From NCBI GenBank assembly GCA_013205365.1, contig JABMNC010000044.1, positions 1 to 33,289 on the forward strand: a stretch of 33,289 nucleotides of DNA, in the 5' to 3' direction. The notes under the pieces were generated by a model, which saw only the letters and a list, made by a program, of their open reading frames with translations, was not told the DNA's origin and searched no databases. Shown here in pieces: positions 1 through 8,611 of the stretch. This DNA comes from Cryomorphaceae bacterium. GTDB lineage: Bacteria; Bacteroidota; Bacteroidia; Flavobacteriales; Schleiferiaceae. Each line of letters opens with the position of its first letter. Positions within the stretch are counted from its first letter, which is position 1. Made by a program: the position numbers and the translations under genes.

Positions 1-180
1 AAAAAACGCGTCGGGCGTTATGCTGTCTTGGTCCGACCAATGCGTCAGGGTTGCAGTTCCGCCCATGAAGGCACCCTCGTTGAGAATGTAGAGCCCCGTT
101 TGAAAGAAATTTGTAGTCTTATTGGGCTCACAGGACCAAAGTGCTATGGCAGAACCAATTAGTAGTAAGGTGCTTTTCAT
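1..180 (-). CDS. Partial CDS (N-terminus; continues beyond window start): lipoprotein resembling the YncE/DUF5074 beta-propeller family (BtuG-like)
   Basis: Reverse-strand ORF open to the window edge, ATG at 180: MKSTLLLIGSAIALWSCEPNKTTNFFQTGLYILNEGAFMGGTATLTHWSDQDSITPDAFF. Signal peptide with lipobox LWSC. The 'YILNEGAFMGGTATLTHW' start resembles the 'VLNEGN...ASLS' start of YncE-like propellers found beside B12 TonB receptors. Absent from the ORF track because it is truncated. Confidence 0.65.
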   Translation of the reverse strand, partial: MKSTLLLIGSAIALWSCEPNKTTNFFQTGLYILNEGAFMGGTATLTHWSDQDSITPDAFF

Positions 181-221
181 GTTTTTTGAATTTTAGGATT
201 AAAAGAAATGGAATACTTGGA

Positions 222-1988
222 TTATTTGGTAATGCTGGCTAAGGGACAGTGCCAGGTCAGGCTCAACTGACGGCCCGGTAAGGGGTAACCAAGCTGAAGG
301 TAAATTTGCTGGTTTGTTGCGTTGGTAAGGGCGAATTCGACCGAGGACCTTGGCCCCTTCCAGCGCAGGCTTGCATCGAGCTGAAACTGAGGACCGATCC
401 AGGTATCTCGACTGGAACTCCATGCGGTCGGGGTGGCTGACCTAAGGCGATTGAAGACCTCAAATTCCCACTTCTTGTGCTGGTACCTAAGCGGAATATT
501 AAGGGTGAACGGAGCCACATAGGGCATGCGCATTCCAGAATTATTGATGCTGTACACCCATTGCGCAGAAATTTGGCCCTGCCATGGTCCCCTTAGTAAG
601 GTGCTGTTAAGATTCATTCCAATGCGGCGAAGGGATTCAACATTGCGAGGCATCCAAATGGACCCTGTCGGTATCCAAAAGATGGCGTCTCGAAGAAGGC
701 CTGCGTAGCCCTCCATCGAGCCCATTCTATGGCTTGCTTTTGCGCGTGATTCCCAACCAAGTTCAGGCCGGAGTGCAGGATTCCCCCCAGGCGACCAGAA
801 GAGATCGTTAAGGGTGGGGAAGCGCTGGTGCCGGTGCAGTTTTACATTCCAGGATGCCTTTTGACCCAGCCCCTTGTGCTGAAGTTCTGCAAAGGGCAGC
901 AGGGTTCCCAGCTCGTCGCCCTGACGAAGCTGGCTTAAACCCCATGAATACCGGAGCATAGGTGCAACGAATCCCTCTCCGCGCAGCATTAATTGCATTC
1001 TTAGAATACTTGCTTCGGATTTATTAGGTCCTTCGGCCATGAGCCGATCCACGTCGAGCGAGCTTCGAAGCTGATGGCCTGAACGTCGGTAGCCCGATTG
1101 AATTCGAATTCCAAGGGTCTGAAATTTGTTACTGTCTTGAATCCCGCCAAATAAAGGATAATCGTAGGTCTGATTGGCCAAAACAGCGTGCTGCGTGCTG
1201 CTCCATTCCCAACGACGGGAGTTCCATTCCTGACGCTGAATCACCGTAGCGCGCAAATCCTGCTGCACTGCACCCAAACGCCGCGGCACATTGGCGGACT
1301 CTGGCAAGCCCTGCTTCAGCCAAACTGCGTAAAAATGAGTGGCCTGCTTAATTTGCCCGATCGAGGAACGCAGGGAACTGCGAAACTCCAAGCGCTCGGT
1401 GCCGGCACCAGTGCGCCAGTAGCGGTCGCCCAGGAAGTCACGGTAGCGGTAGCGATTGAGTCCGCGCCGAGCCGACAGTCCAAAATCTGCTGTTTTGCCC
1501 GGAATCCAAAGGTTTAAGCCGGCATTCCCAAGCGTAGATGATTCCAGCGAAAGGGACCCTAGGCTGTCGCTGCTTAAACGGATTCCGTCTGCACTGCGCT
1601 GCATGCTAAGCCCCGCGCTCGGCAGAAGCTGCAGGTCCATAATGCCCAAATCAGCGGCAGATAAGGCCATTCCCTCCCACTGAATCCAAGTATGGTTGGA
1701 GGGGAGTCCGTCTAAAGAAAGCCAGGCACTGCCAGTGGGGCCGGTCTGGCGTAGGTCGATTCCCGAACGCAGCAACGCCGCCGCCGACCAACCCATGGGT
1801 TTGGAGGGTATTTGAACGCTTGGCTTGGCTCCAGTTTGCCAGCGTCCGCCCAAAACCGACACTTCGGGTAGGGATGTTCCAATCAGGCTGTCGCTCAAAG
1901 GAGCGACCTGTGCACCGATCGACGCAAAGCATAGGGATACCGCTAAAAACCACGCAACCTTAAGGCCACGCTGGGAGCATAGATTCAT
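222..1988 (-). CDS. btuB: TonB-dependent outer membrane receptor, probably cobalamin transporter (BtuB-like)
   Basis: Long reverse ORF (track 222..2015; ATG at 1988 gives a good signal peptide MNLCSQRGLKVAWFLAVSLCFASIGAQ). Plug-like N-terminus and beta-barrel-like C-terminus ending in aromatic strand LSLTWHCPL. Directly downstream of a cobalamin riboswitch. Confidence 0.8.
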   Translation of the reverse strand: MNLCSQRGLKVAWFLAVSLCFASIGAQVAPLSDSLIGTSLPEVSVLGGRWQTGAKPSVQIPSKPMGWSAAALLRSGIDLRQTGPTGSAWLSLDGLPSNHTWIQWEGMALSAADLGIMDLQLLPSAGLSMQRSADGIRLSSDSLGSLSLESSTLGNAGLNLWIPGKTADFGLSARRGLNRYRYRDFLGDRYWRTGAGTERLEFRSSLRSSIGQIKQATHFYAVWLKQGLPESANVPRRLGAVQQDLRATVIQRQEWNSRRWEWSSTQHAVLANQTYDYPLFGGIQDSNKFQTLGIRIQSGYRRSGHQLRSSLDVDRLMAEGPNKSEASILRMQLMLRGEGFVAPMLRYSWGLSQLRQGDELGTLLPFAELQHKGLGQKASWNVKLHRHQRFPTLNDLFWSPGGNPALRPELGWESRAKASHRMGSMEGYAGLLRDAIFWIPTGSIWMPRNVESLRRIGMNLNSTLLRGPWQGQISAQWVYSINNSGMRMPYVAPFTLNIPLRYQHKKWEFEVFNRLRSATPTAWSSSRDTWIGPQFQLDASLRWKGPRSSVEFALTNATNQQIYLQLGYPLPGRQLSLTWHCPLASITK

Positions 1989-2030
1989 CTTCAGGCTGCA
2001 CTCTTCCCGGCGCAATCGGATTATCGTTCG

Positions 2031-2195
2031 AGGCAGGTCTTCTGGCTCATTCCCTCATACGCCCCCTTCCCGGTTTCCCAGTGGGTATCTGCGGCGCAGA
2101 GTTAGGTGGAATTTACAGCTGCGGGCACAGCTCCGGTATTGCACCGGATTCCCTTTTCAGCAAGCATCCTAAGTCGATCTCAGGGCTTGCACCAC
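2031..2195 (-). promoter_or_regulatory. Cobalamin (B12) riboswitch
   Basis: Reverse complement contains the B12-box core: AAAAGGGAATCCGGTGCAATACCGGAGCTGTGCCCGCAGCTGTAA ... CCCACTGGGAAACCGGGAAGG ... ATGAGCCAGAAGACCTGCC. Lies immediately upstream of the TonB receptor. Boundaries approximate. Confidence 0.95.
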
Positions 2196-2201
2196 GAACA
2201 C

Positions 2202-3071
2202 TCAAAGGTAGTTGAAAAATTCCCTCGCCGCATTGTGCGCACTTTCAAGAGCCAGGGGTTTTATGCCGAAGGTGGCCCCGCGAGCCGTCGCGAATGTCAG
2301 CAGAGCCTCAGTGGGCAAATTGCCCACAAGTTCATTTTGGGCATAGGGGCATCCGCCCAGGCCAAGCAGCGCGGTATCAAAACGCCGAATACCCGAATCC
2401 CATGCCGCATCCAAAAGTCCGTTGCTTAAGGCATTGGCGGCAGGCATATGCAGGTGCAGTCCAAGTTCCGCAGTACCCGCCTCCTTGCGCACCGCGGATA
2501 CTACCGAGCGAATTCCCTTAGGACTGGCATTGCCCACGGTGTCGCTGATTGAGAGCACATGAGGATTAAATCGCTTCACCACCCGTGCGGTCCACTCGGC
2601 CACCAAGTCAATGCTGTGGGCCTCGCCATAGGGATTCCCAAAGGCCATAGAGAGGTAGACCACCAGCTGCTTGTCGCCCGCGTGCAGGCGATCCATCGAG
2701 GCGGACCAATCGTCTAAGGCATGCTCCTGGGAACGCTTGGTATTGCGAATTTGAAACTGCTCGCTCAGTGAAAAGGGAACGCCAACGGCGTCTACGGCCT
2801 CGTGAGCCAATGCAGCATCGATTCCTTGGCTGTTAGCAGCAATAACCAAAAACTTGTTAAGACCCTTGTCGGGAGCAAGTGCGTCAAGTACTTGAACCGA
2901 ATCAACCATTTGCGGAATTGCCTTGGGAGAAACAAAGCTCGCCAGGTCGAGGCAGTCAAACCCCACGGCCATTAGTCGGCGGAGGTAGGCAATCTTGTCT
3001 TCGGTGCGAAACACCGTTGCATAGCCCTGCATGGCGTCCCGCGGACACTCGATCCAAGTTATTGCTTCCAT
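2202..3071 (-). CDS. Hydroxymethylglutaryl-CoA lyase family protein
   Basis: Translation MEAITWIECPRDAMQGYATVF...DSVQVLDAL...LSMAFGNPYGE...VLSISDTVGNASPKGI...LGLHLHMPA...DTALLGLGGCPYAQNELVGNLPTE; the HMGL GGCP(Y/F)A...GN(L/V)xTE signature is present. Confidence 0.88.
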   Translation of the reverse strand: MEAITWIECPRDAMQGYATVFRTEDKIAYLRRLMAVGFDCLDLASFVSPKAIPQMVDSVQVLDALAPDKGLNKFLVIAANSQGIDAALAHEAVDAVGVPFSLSEQFQIRNTKRSQEHALDDWSASMDRLHAGDKQLVVYLSMAFGNPYGEAHSIDLVAEWTARVVKRFNPHVLSISDTVGNASPKGIRSVVSAVRKEAGTAELGLHLHMPAANALSNGLLDAAWDSGIRRFDTALLGLGGCPYAQNELVGNLPTEALLTFATARGATFGIKPLALESAHNAAREFFNYL

Positions 3072-4090
3072 GCCGGCGAAAGTTGGCGAACCATAGCGGG
3101 CCCGGCGTATACAAATCCTGAGTAAACCTGCACTAAATCCGCACCGGCATTGAGCTTATCGGTAACGTCTTGGGCCCGTCGAACCCCTCCAACGCCCACT
3201 ACCGAAGCACTTTGACCTACCGACTCGCGCACCCAGCCTACTACCTCGGTGGATCGTTTGGCTATTGGCGCACCACTAAGACCCCCTGCTCCAATGGCTT
3301 GAAGCCGGCCCTCTGGTGTGGAAAGGCCCGAGCGCCCGATGGAGGTATTGGTCGCAATAATGCCCTGAACCCCGCACTCCACGGCAAGAACAGCCGTGCG
3401 TTGAACGTGGTCCTTGTCGGAGTCTGGATCAATTTTAAGGGCCACGGGCTTGCCGCCCAAGCGCTTAGCTTCAGTGCAGACGGCAAGCAAGAGCTCGCGC
3501 ATGCTGCTGGCTGACTGCAAATCCCTCAGGCCAGGCGTATTGGGAGACGATACGTTGACGGCGATGTAGTCCACCTCTGCGTATAGGGCGTTTAAGGCCG
3601 CGAGGTAGTCTTCGGTTGCGCCTACGTTGGGGGTGGTTTTATTGCGGCCGATGTTGCCCCCGACAATGATGCTCTGGTGCCGAGAACTGCGAATTCGTGA
3701 AGCGGCAGCCTCAGCACCCATGTTATTGAAGCCCATGCGGTTAATGAGAGCCTCGTCTTCGGGCAGGCGAAACAAGCGAGGCTGCGGGTTACCTAGCTGG
3801 GCCCGCGGTGTCACCGTACCGATTTCGAGGTGGCTGAACCCGAGGGCCTCCCACGCTCTAAGCGCCACGGCGTTTTTGTCCATTCCCGCAGCAAGGCCCA
3901 GCGGATGCTTAAATTCTAAGCCCATAGCCTTTACTGGCGCCGAAGGAATACTTCCATAAGCGGCCCGGAGCGCTGCCGATGCCAATGCACTATTGGAGGC
4001 AAACTGGAGTCCGCCCATAATAAGATTGTGGGCCTGCTCGGGAGACAGCAGTTTGAATAAAAGGGGGCGCAGCAGAGCAGAATAAAGCAT
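3059..4090 (-). CDS. pyrD: Dihydroorotate dehydrogenase (quinone), class 2
   Basis: MLYSALLRPLLFKLLSPEQAHNLIMGGL...NPLGLAAGMDKN-like HPLGLAAGMDKNAVA, EIGTVTPRAQLGNPQPRLFRLPEDEALINRMGFNN, IAVNVSSPNTPGLRDLQ, IIATNTS, GVGGV, QVYSGFVYAGP. Confidence 0.95.
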   Translation of the reverse strand: MLYSALLRPLLFKLLSPEQAHNLIMGGLQFASNSALASAALRAAYGSIPSAPVKAMGLEFKHPLGLAAGMDKNAVALRAWEALGFSHLEIGTVTPRAQLGNPQPRLFRLPEDEALINRMGFNNMGAEAAASRIRSSRHQSIIVGGNIGRNKTTPNVGATEDYLAALNALYAEVDYIAVNVSSPNTPGLRDLQSASSMRELLLAVCTEAKRLGGKPVALKIDPDSDKDHVQRTAVLAVECGVQGIIATNTSIGRSGLSTPEGRLQAIGAGGLSGAPIAKRSTEVVGWVRESVGQSASVVGVGGVRRAQDVTDKLNAGADLVQVYSGFVYAGPAMVRQLSPAWKQ

Positions 4091-4128
4091 GGAGTTTTCA
4101 AAGGTAGCGCCGGGGTTAGATTTGCAGT

Positions 4129-4566
4129 ATGAATCCGGTCATTGTTAACAGACGGGCGCGCTTCGAATACGTTCTTGAGGAAGAGTTCACTGCCGGCTTG
4201 ATGCTGGCGGGAACCGAAGTCAAGGCCCTTCGAGACGGCAAGGCCAATCTGAGCGATGCCTACGCCTATGTTTCAGAAGCCGGCGAGGTTTGGATCAAAA
4301 ACCTCCACATTTCGGAATTTAAATTCGGAACCTACGCCAATCATGCTCCACTGCGCGAGCGCAAATTGCTTTTAAAGAAAAACGAGCTAAAAAAGATTCG
4401 CAAAGAATTGCAAAACAATGGATTGACCCTAATACCATTAAAGCTATACTTTACACCTAGAGGCTGGGCAAAACTCGATATCGCCCTGGCGCGAGGCAAG
4501 AAATTCTACGATAAAAGAGCCACCCTGAAAGAGCGCGACATCGATCGCGATGCGGCGCGGGAGTAG
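4129..4566 (+). CDS. smpB: SsrA-binding protein SmpB
   Basis: NRRARFEYVLEEEFTAGLMLAGTEVKALRDGKANLSDAYAYV...HISEFKFGTYANHAPLRERKLLLKKNEL...GWAKLDIALARGKKFYDKRATLKERD: canonical SmpB. Confidence 0.97.
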   Translation: MNPVIVNRRARFEYVLEEEFTAGLMLAGTEVKALRDGKANLSDAYAYVSEAGEVWIKNLHISEFKFGTYANHAPLRERKLLLKKNELKKIRKELQNNGLTLIPLKLYFTPRGWAKLDIALARGKKFYDKRATLKERDIDRDAARE

Positions 4567-5241
4567 CTATCGAGAAGACGAAACGTCCTTGAGCATCGGC
4601 ACAAAGCGAAAGCTGCCAAGATCTTCGTGAAGCCATTCACCGTCCTCACCCCGACGAACCTTGAGCATGCGCTGCTCGGACTCGACGGCTCCTATGGGCA
4701 CAATCAGCACGCCAGAGGGGCTTAATTGGTCGAGGAGTTCCTTGGGGAGCGCAGGTGCGGCGGCGGTAATTATAATGCCGTCAAAGGGAGCAAAGGCAGG
4801 CAAACCCTTGTAGCCGTCGCCAAACTTTTGATTCATGCGCTTGTAGCCAAGTTCCGCAAGCAATCGTTTGCTGAAGTCAAAGAGGGCCTTTTGGCGCTCT
4901 ATGGTATACACTCGATAGCCTAATTCCTCCAAAACAGCAGCCTGGTAGCCTGATCCGGTGCCAATTTCTAGGACCTTGGCTCCCGCCGCGAGCCCCAGGG
5001 CATTGGACTGAAAAGCTACCGTGTAGGGCTGCGAAATGGTTTGGCCTGAAGCAATGGGGAAGGCAACATCTTGGTAGGCAAACTCCTCAAAGGAACTCTC
5101 GAGGAATGCATGCCTAGGAACCCTCCCCATCGCCGCGAGAACAGTCTCGTTGTCTATGCCTTTGCTGCGCAAAATTGCGAGAAGCTGTAGGCGTTGGCCT
5201 TGATGTTTGGGCAGGTCGGGAGTCACGGCCCGAAAGTACAA
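4567..5241 (-). CDS. pcm: Protein-L-isoaspartate O-methyltransferase
   Basis: VPRHAFLESSFEEFAYQDVAFPIASGQTISQPYTVAFQ...VLEIGTGSGYQAAVLEELG...KFGDGYKGLPAFAPFDGIIITAAAP...LIVPIG. The TTG start at 5241 is uncertain; GTG at 5226 is an alternative. Confidence 0.93.
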   Translation of the reverse strand: MYFRAVTPDLPKHQGQRLQLLAILRSKGIDNETVLAAMGRVPRHAFLESSFEEFAYQDVAFPIASGQTISQPYTVAFQSNALGLAAGAKVLEIGTGSGYQAAVLEELGYRVYTIERQKALFDFSKRLLAELGYKRMNQKFGDGYKGLPAFAPFDGIIITAAAPALPKELLDQLSPSGVLIVPIGAVESEQRMLKVRRGEDGEWLHEDLGSFRFVPMLKDVSSSR

Positions 5242-5258
5242 CCTTACCTTTGGGGTCT

Positions 5259-6158
5259 ATGGGCACCGGTTCTCGAATTATCCACATCTTTTTAGCGGCT
5301 TGTGCCTTGACCCTAGTAGGAACGACGGCAAGCTGCGACCGCAATGAAGCTGCGCCCTGCGTTATTCTTGAAATTGACAGCCTTACCCTTGCTCCCGACC
5401 CGGCTCGCGGAACATCTAGTGCCCACATCCGCTCGGTATGGGTGGAGTCTGAAGGGAAAAACATTGGAGTCTTCCCCCTCCCTGCCAAAATCCCTTTGCC
5501 ACTTAGCAATCCTGCCTCCAAAGTGCGTATTTATCCGGGTGTCGAGGTAAATGGAATCAGCTCTTTTCAAGCGATTTATGAGTTTTATAAACCCTACGAA
5601 CGCGACCTAAACAGCAGCTTCGGCAGTACGGTTAAGTGGCCGCCTCTGGGCCCTGCCGTCTTGGAATACGAAACCTGGTCCAAGGTCGTTATTGTAGAGG
5701 ATTTTGAGTCCGCCGGAATTCAGCTCGCGCCCAGCCAGCGCAGCGATACGGTGTGGACCCTTACCTCCGCAGAACGATTCAACCCACCCCTTGGAGAAAG
5801 CAACAGTGCAAGCGGCATGATCATCCTAAGACCCGGACAGCAGATTTTTGAGGCCATTACTCAGCAGGCCTATGTTTTGCCCCGTGGCGGACAAAATGTT
5901 TATTTGGAATTCAACTACAAATCCACCATGCCCTTCAGCATGGGCGTAGTCGCCAACCAACCCGGCCAGACGACCCAGCAGTCTACGGTCACCTTTCGCG
6001 ATAAATCAGCGTGGGCCAAGGCCTACGTGAATTTGGTTACCGAGGTTTCTGGATTCCCTAGCGCCATTGACTACAACCTTTTTGTGGGTGCCGTCCGCAC
6101 GCGACCTGATAAGGCCGATACCCTTTGGCTCGACAACCTAAAGCTAGTGTACCGTTGA
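5259..6158 (+). CDS. Hypothetical lipoprotein
   Basis: ATG at 5259 (inside track ORF 5175..6158): MGTGSRIIHIFLAACALTLVGTTASCDRNEAAPC, signal peptide with lipobox TASC. No family recognised. Confidence 0.75.
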   Translation: MGTGSRIIHIFLAACALTLVGTTASCDRNEAAPCVILEIDSLTLAPDPARGTSSAHIRSVWVESEGKNIGVFPLPAKIPLPLSNPASKVRIYPGVEVNGISSFQAIYEFYKPYERDLNSSFGSTVKWPPLGPAVLEYETWSKVVIVEDFESAGIQLAPSQRSDTVWTLTSAERFNPPLGESNSASGMIILRPGQQIFEAITQQAYVLPRGGQNVYLEFNYKSTMPFSMGVVANQPGQTTQQSTVTFRDKSAWAKAYVNLVTEVSGFPSAIDYNLFVGAVRTRPDKADTLWLDNLKLVYR

Positions 6159-7588
6159 GCCCGCGAAGCGCATCCCTTAAACGCAGCCAGAGACGCTACA
6201 CCCTAGCCTATATACTGGCGGACTTTACCGCAGCCTGTATTGCCTACACTTGGCTCTATGACTACCGCAAAAGCGTCGTCGAGCCGGCCCGATTTGGGCT
6301 CGAATCCTTAGAATGGGATGCGTTCTATCCTATTGGAATGGCAATTACTGCCCTGTTATGGCTTAGCACTATGGCCCTTGTTGGACTGTACCAGGGTTTA
6401 CTGCGCAAATCGCGCCTGACGGAGGTCCGTCGCCTAATCCAAGCCCTTGCAGTCTTTGTAATTGCCTACTTCTTGCTCTTCATCCTTGACGATTATGTGA
6501 AAAACTACCGCGCCTACTGGGGCTCGCTGCAGCGCTTTGGGGGCGGACTTCTCTTGGCGAGCGTTGCCTTTCGCCTTGCCCTAGGCGGCCACATAAGCTG
6601 GCGAATTACCCAAAAGCACCTGCATTTTGCGACCCTCGTGATTGGTGAAAAGTCGATTATCGAAGCCCATGAAGCCAAGGTTCGCAAGCACGCAGACGCT
6701 TCGGGCGAAGTGCTCGCAGGGTGGATTTCTACCTCAGACCATAAAGAAAATGCTCCATGCATTGGCCTGCCGCTCTTGGGAACGCCCAAAGAAATTGCCC
6801 ACTGGGCAGCGCGACTCAACATTGAAGACGTCGTTATTGCCCTCCCCCCAGAGGAACACTACAAACTGACCGCGCTATTGCTTGATTTGGAGCAGCTTGG
6901 TCTTCGAATTTTTATGTTTCCGGACACCTACGGAATTCTGTCGGGCATGGTGCGGCTCGACGAACACGGAGTTCCGCTCATGGAATGGCACAACGAGCCA
7001 ATGGACTCCTGGCAGCGCAACAGCAAAAGGATTGCGGACCTAGCTCTCTCGGCTGCAGCATTGCTCCTCCTTACACCCCTTTTGCTGCTGGTGGCTCTGC
7101 TCGTTGCAGGCTCCAAGGGGCCAATACTGTTCAAGCAAGATCGACTCGGACGGCAGGGTAAGGTCTTTCAAATTATTAAGTTCCGCACCATGATTGCTGC
7201 GGCTGAGGCTCAAGGACCACAGCTTTCATCGACCAACGACGCACGAATTACCCGAATTGGTTCTTTTTTGCGCAAGTACCGCATTGACGAACTTCCCCAG
7301 TTTTGGAATGTGCTTGTTGGCGATATGTCGCTGGTGGGACCACGCCCGGAGCGGGAATTTTATGCTTCGCAAATCATAGAACGAGCCCCGCAGTACCGCC
7401 ACATTTACAAGGTTCGGCCGGGAATCACGAGTTGGGGAATGGTCCGATACGGCTATGCCAGTAGCGTGGATGAAATGATTCGCCGCATGGAATACGACCT
7501 TCTCTATATTGAGAACATGTCTTGGCACAACGACCTCAAGGTGCTTATTTACACCGCCTGGACGGTGTTCAAGGGGCGCGGAAAGTAG
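6155..7588 (+). CDS. Exopolysaccharide biosynthesis polyprenyl glycosylphosphotransferase (sugar transferase)
   Basis: N-terminal TM segments, a CoA-binding-like middle domain, C-terminal bacterial sugar transferase: GPILFKQDRLGRQGKVFQIIKFRTM...RITRIGSFLRKYRIDELPQFWNVLVGDMSLVGPRPERE...PGITSWGMVRYGYA. TTG at 6155 overlaps the upstream stop (TTGA); the track uses TTG at 6125. Confidence 0.9.
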   Translation: MSPRSASLKRSQRRYTLAYILADFTAACIAYTWLYDYRKSVVEPARFGLESLEWDAFYPIGMAITALLWLSTMALVGLYQGLLRKSRLTEVRRLIQALAVFVIAYFLLFILDDYVKNYRAYWGSLQRFGGGLLLASVAFRLALGGHISWRITQKHLHFATLVIGEKSIIEAHEAKVRKHADASGEVLAGWISTSDHKENAPCIGLPLLGTPKEIAHWAARLNIEDVVIALPPEEHYKLTALLLDLEQLGLRIFMFPDTYGILSGMVRLDEHGVPLMEWHNEPMDSWQRNSKRIADLALSAAALLLLTPLLLLVALLVAGSKGPILFKQDRLGRQGKVFQIIKFRTMIAAAEAQGPQLSSTNDARITRIGSFLRKYRIDELPQFWNVLVGDMSLVGPRPEREFYASQIIERAPQYRHIYKVRPGITSWGMVRYGYASSVDEMIRRMEYDLLYIENMSWHNDLKVLIYTAWTVFKGRGK

Positions 7589-7612
7589 CTTCTGAGCCGT
7601 ACTTTTAAGGCT

Positions 7613-8500
7613 ATGAAGCACCTTAGCGTACTCGGCGCCGGCGCGATGGGCAATGGAATTGCCCACGTCTTTGCCACCAGCGGATGGAATGTCTCGCTTT
7701 TTGACATCAGCGCATCAGCCTTGGAGCGCGCCATAGCCACCATTTCAAAAAACCTCGAGCGCCAAGTGGCCAAAGGCCTACTTTCTGCCGAAGATGCTAC
7801 TGCAGCCGTCGCGCGCATCAGCACCCACACCGAGCTGGCAACGGCCGTTGCCGGTTCCGCCCTAGTCGTAGAGGCTGCCACCGAGAACGTGGACATCAAA
7901 CTCAAGTTGTTTGCTCAACTCGACGAATTGTGTGCGCCTGAAACCATTTTGGCCTCCAACACCTCGTCCATTGCTATTGGACGCATCGCGGCGGCTACCA
8001 AGCGACCCGACAAGGTCATTGGAATGCACTTTATGAATCCGGTTCCGGTGATGAAGCTGGTTGAGATCATTCGTGGCTACAAAACCTCGGACGCCACGGC
8101 GGCTGCGGTGGTGGCAATTAGCAAGGAGCTCGGCAAAATCCCAGTGGAGTGCCAGGACTTCCCTGGATTCGTAGCCAATCGAATTTTAATTCCCATGATT
8201 AATGAAGCCATAGAAGCGCTTCAAACGGGGGTTGGTAGCGTAGATGCCATCGATTCCATCATGAAATTGGGCATGGCCCACCCTATGGGGCCGCTTCAGC
8301 TTGCCGACTTTATTGGGCTTGACGTATGCCTTAGCATCCTAAAGGTGCTCCAGGAAGGCCTTGGCCAGCCCAAGTATGCACCCAACCCACTCCTCGTGGC
8401 CATGGTGACTGCCGGAGACCTCGGCGTCAAGTCGGGACGCGGATTCTACGACTACGCGAACGGAACCAAGGACGCCCCTGTCGCGCCCAATTTTCAATAA
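7613..8500 (+). CDS. 3-hydroxybutyryl-CoA / 3-hydroxyacyl-CoA dehydrogenase
   Basis: VLGAGAMGNGIAHVFATSGWNVSLFD...LVVEAATENVDIKLKLFAQLDELC...ILASNTSSIAIGRIAAATKRPDKVIGMHFMNPVPVMKLVEII...PGFVANRILIPMINEAI...MGPLQLADFIGLD: Hbd family. Confidence 0.95.
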   Translation: MKHLSVLGAGAMGNGIAHVFATSGWNVSLFDISASALERAIATISKNLERQVAKGLLSAEDATAAVARISTHTELATAVAGSALVVEAATENVDIKLKLFAQLDELCAPETILASNTSSIAIGRIAAATKRPDKVIGMHFMNPVPVMKLVEIIRGYKTSDATAAAVVAISKELGKIPVECQDFPGFVANRILIPMINEAIEALQTGVGSVDAIDSIMKLGMAHPMGPLQLADFIGLDVCLSILKVLQEGLGQPKYAPNPLLVAMVTAGDLGVKSGRGFYDYANGTKDAPVAPNFQ

Positions 8501-8585
8501 GTCCAAGCTCCTAGGGCTTGCCCAAGGCAAGCCAATAAGCTACCGGGCGGTGAAGGCAATACCTACTCCTTAGGCAGGTTCTAAA

Positions 8586-8611
8586 TCCGAGCCATGATTC
8601 GGAACTTTTTT
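8586..8611 (+). terminator. Possible weak intrinsic terminator downstream of the hydroxyacyl-CoA dehydrogenase gene
   Basis: TCCGA (8586-8590) / TCGGA (8599-8603) hairpin followed by a T6 tract at 8606-8611. The stem is short. Confidence 0.3.

Noticed and set aside
1129-2429. Small ORFs overlapping the receptor, riboswitch and lyase (e.g. 1825..2172, 2106..2429)
   Set aside because: They cross the riboswitch and opposing genes; no coding signature.
8515-8533. Perfect 8-bp hairpin GGCTTGCC-CAA-GGCAAGCC
   Set aside because: A clear stem-loop, but with no T tract on either strand, so not called as an intrinsic terminator; function unknown.
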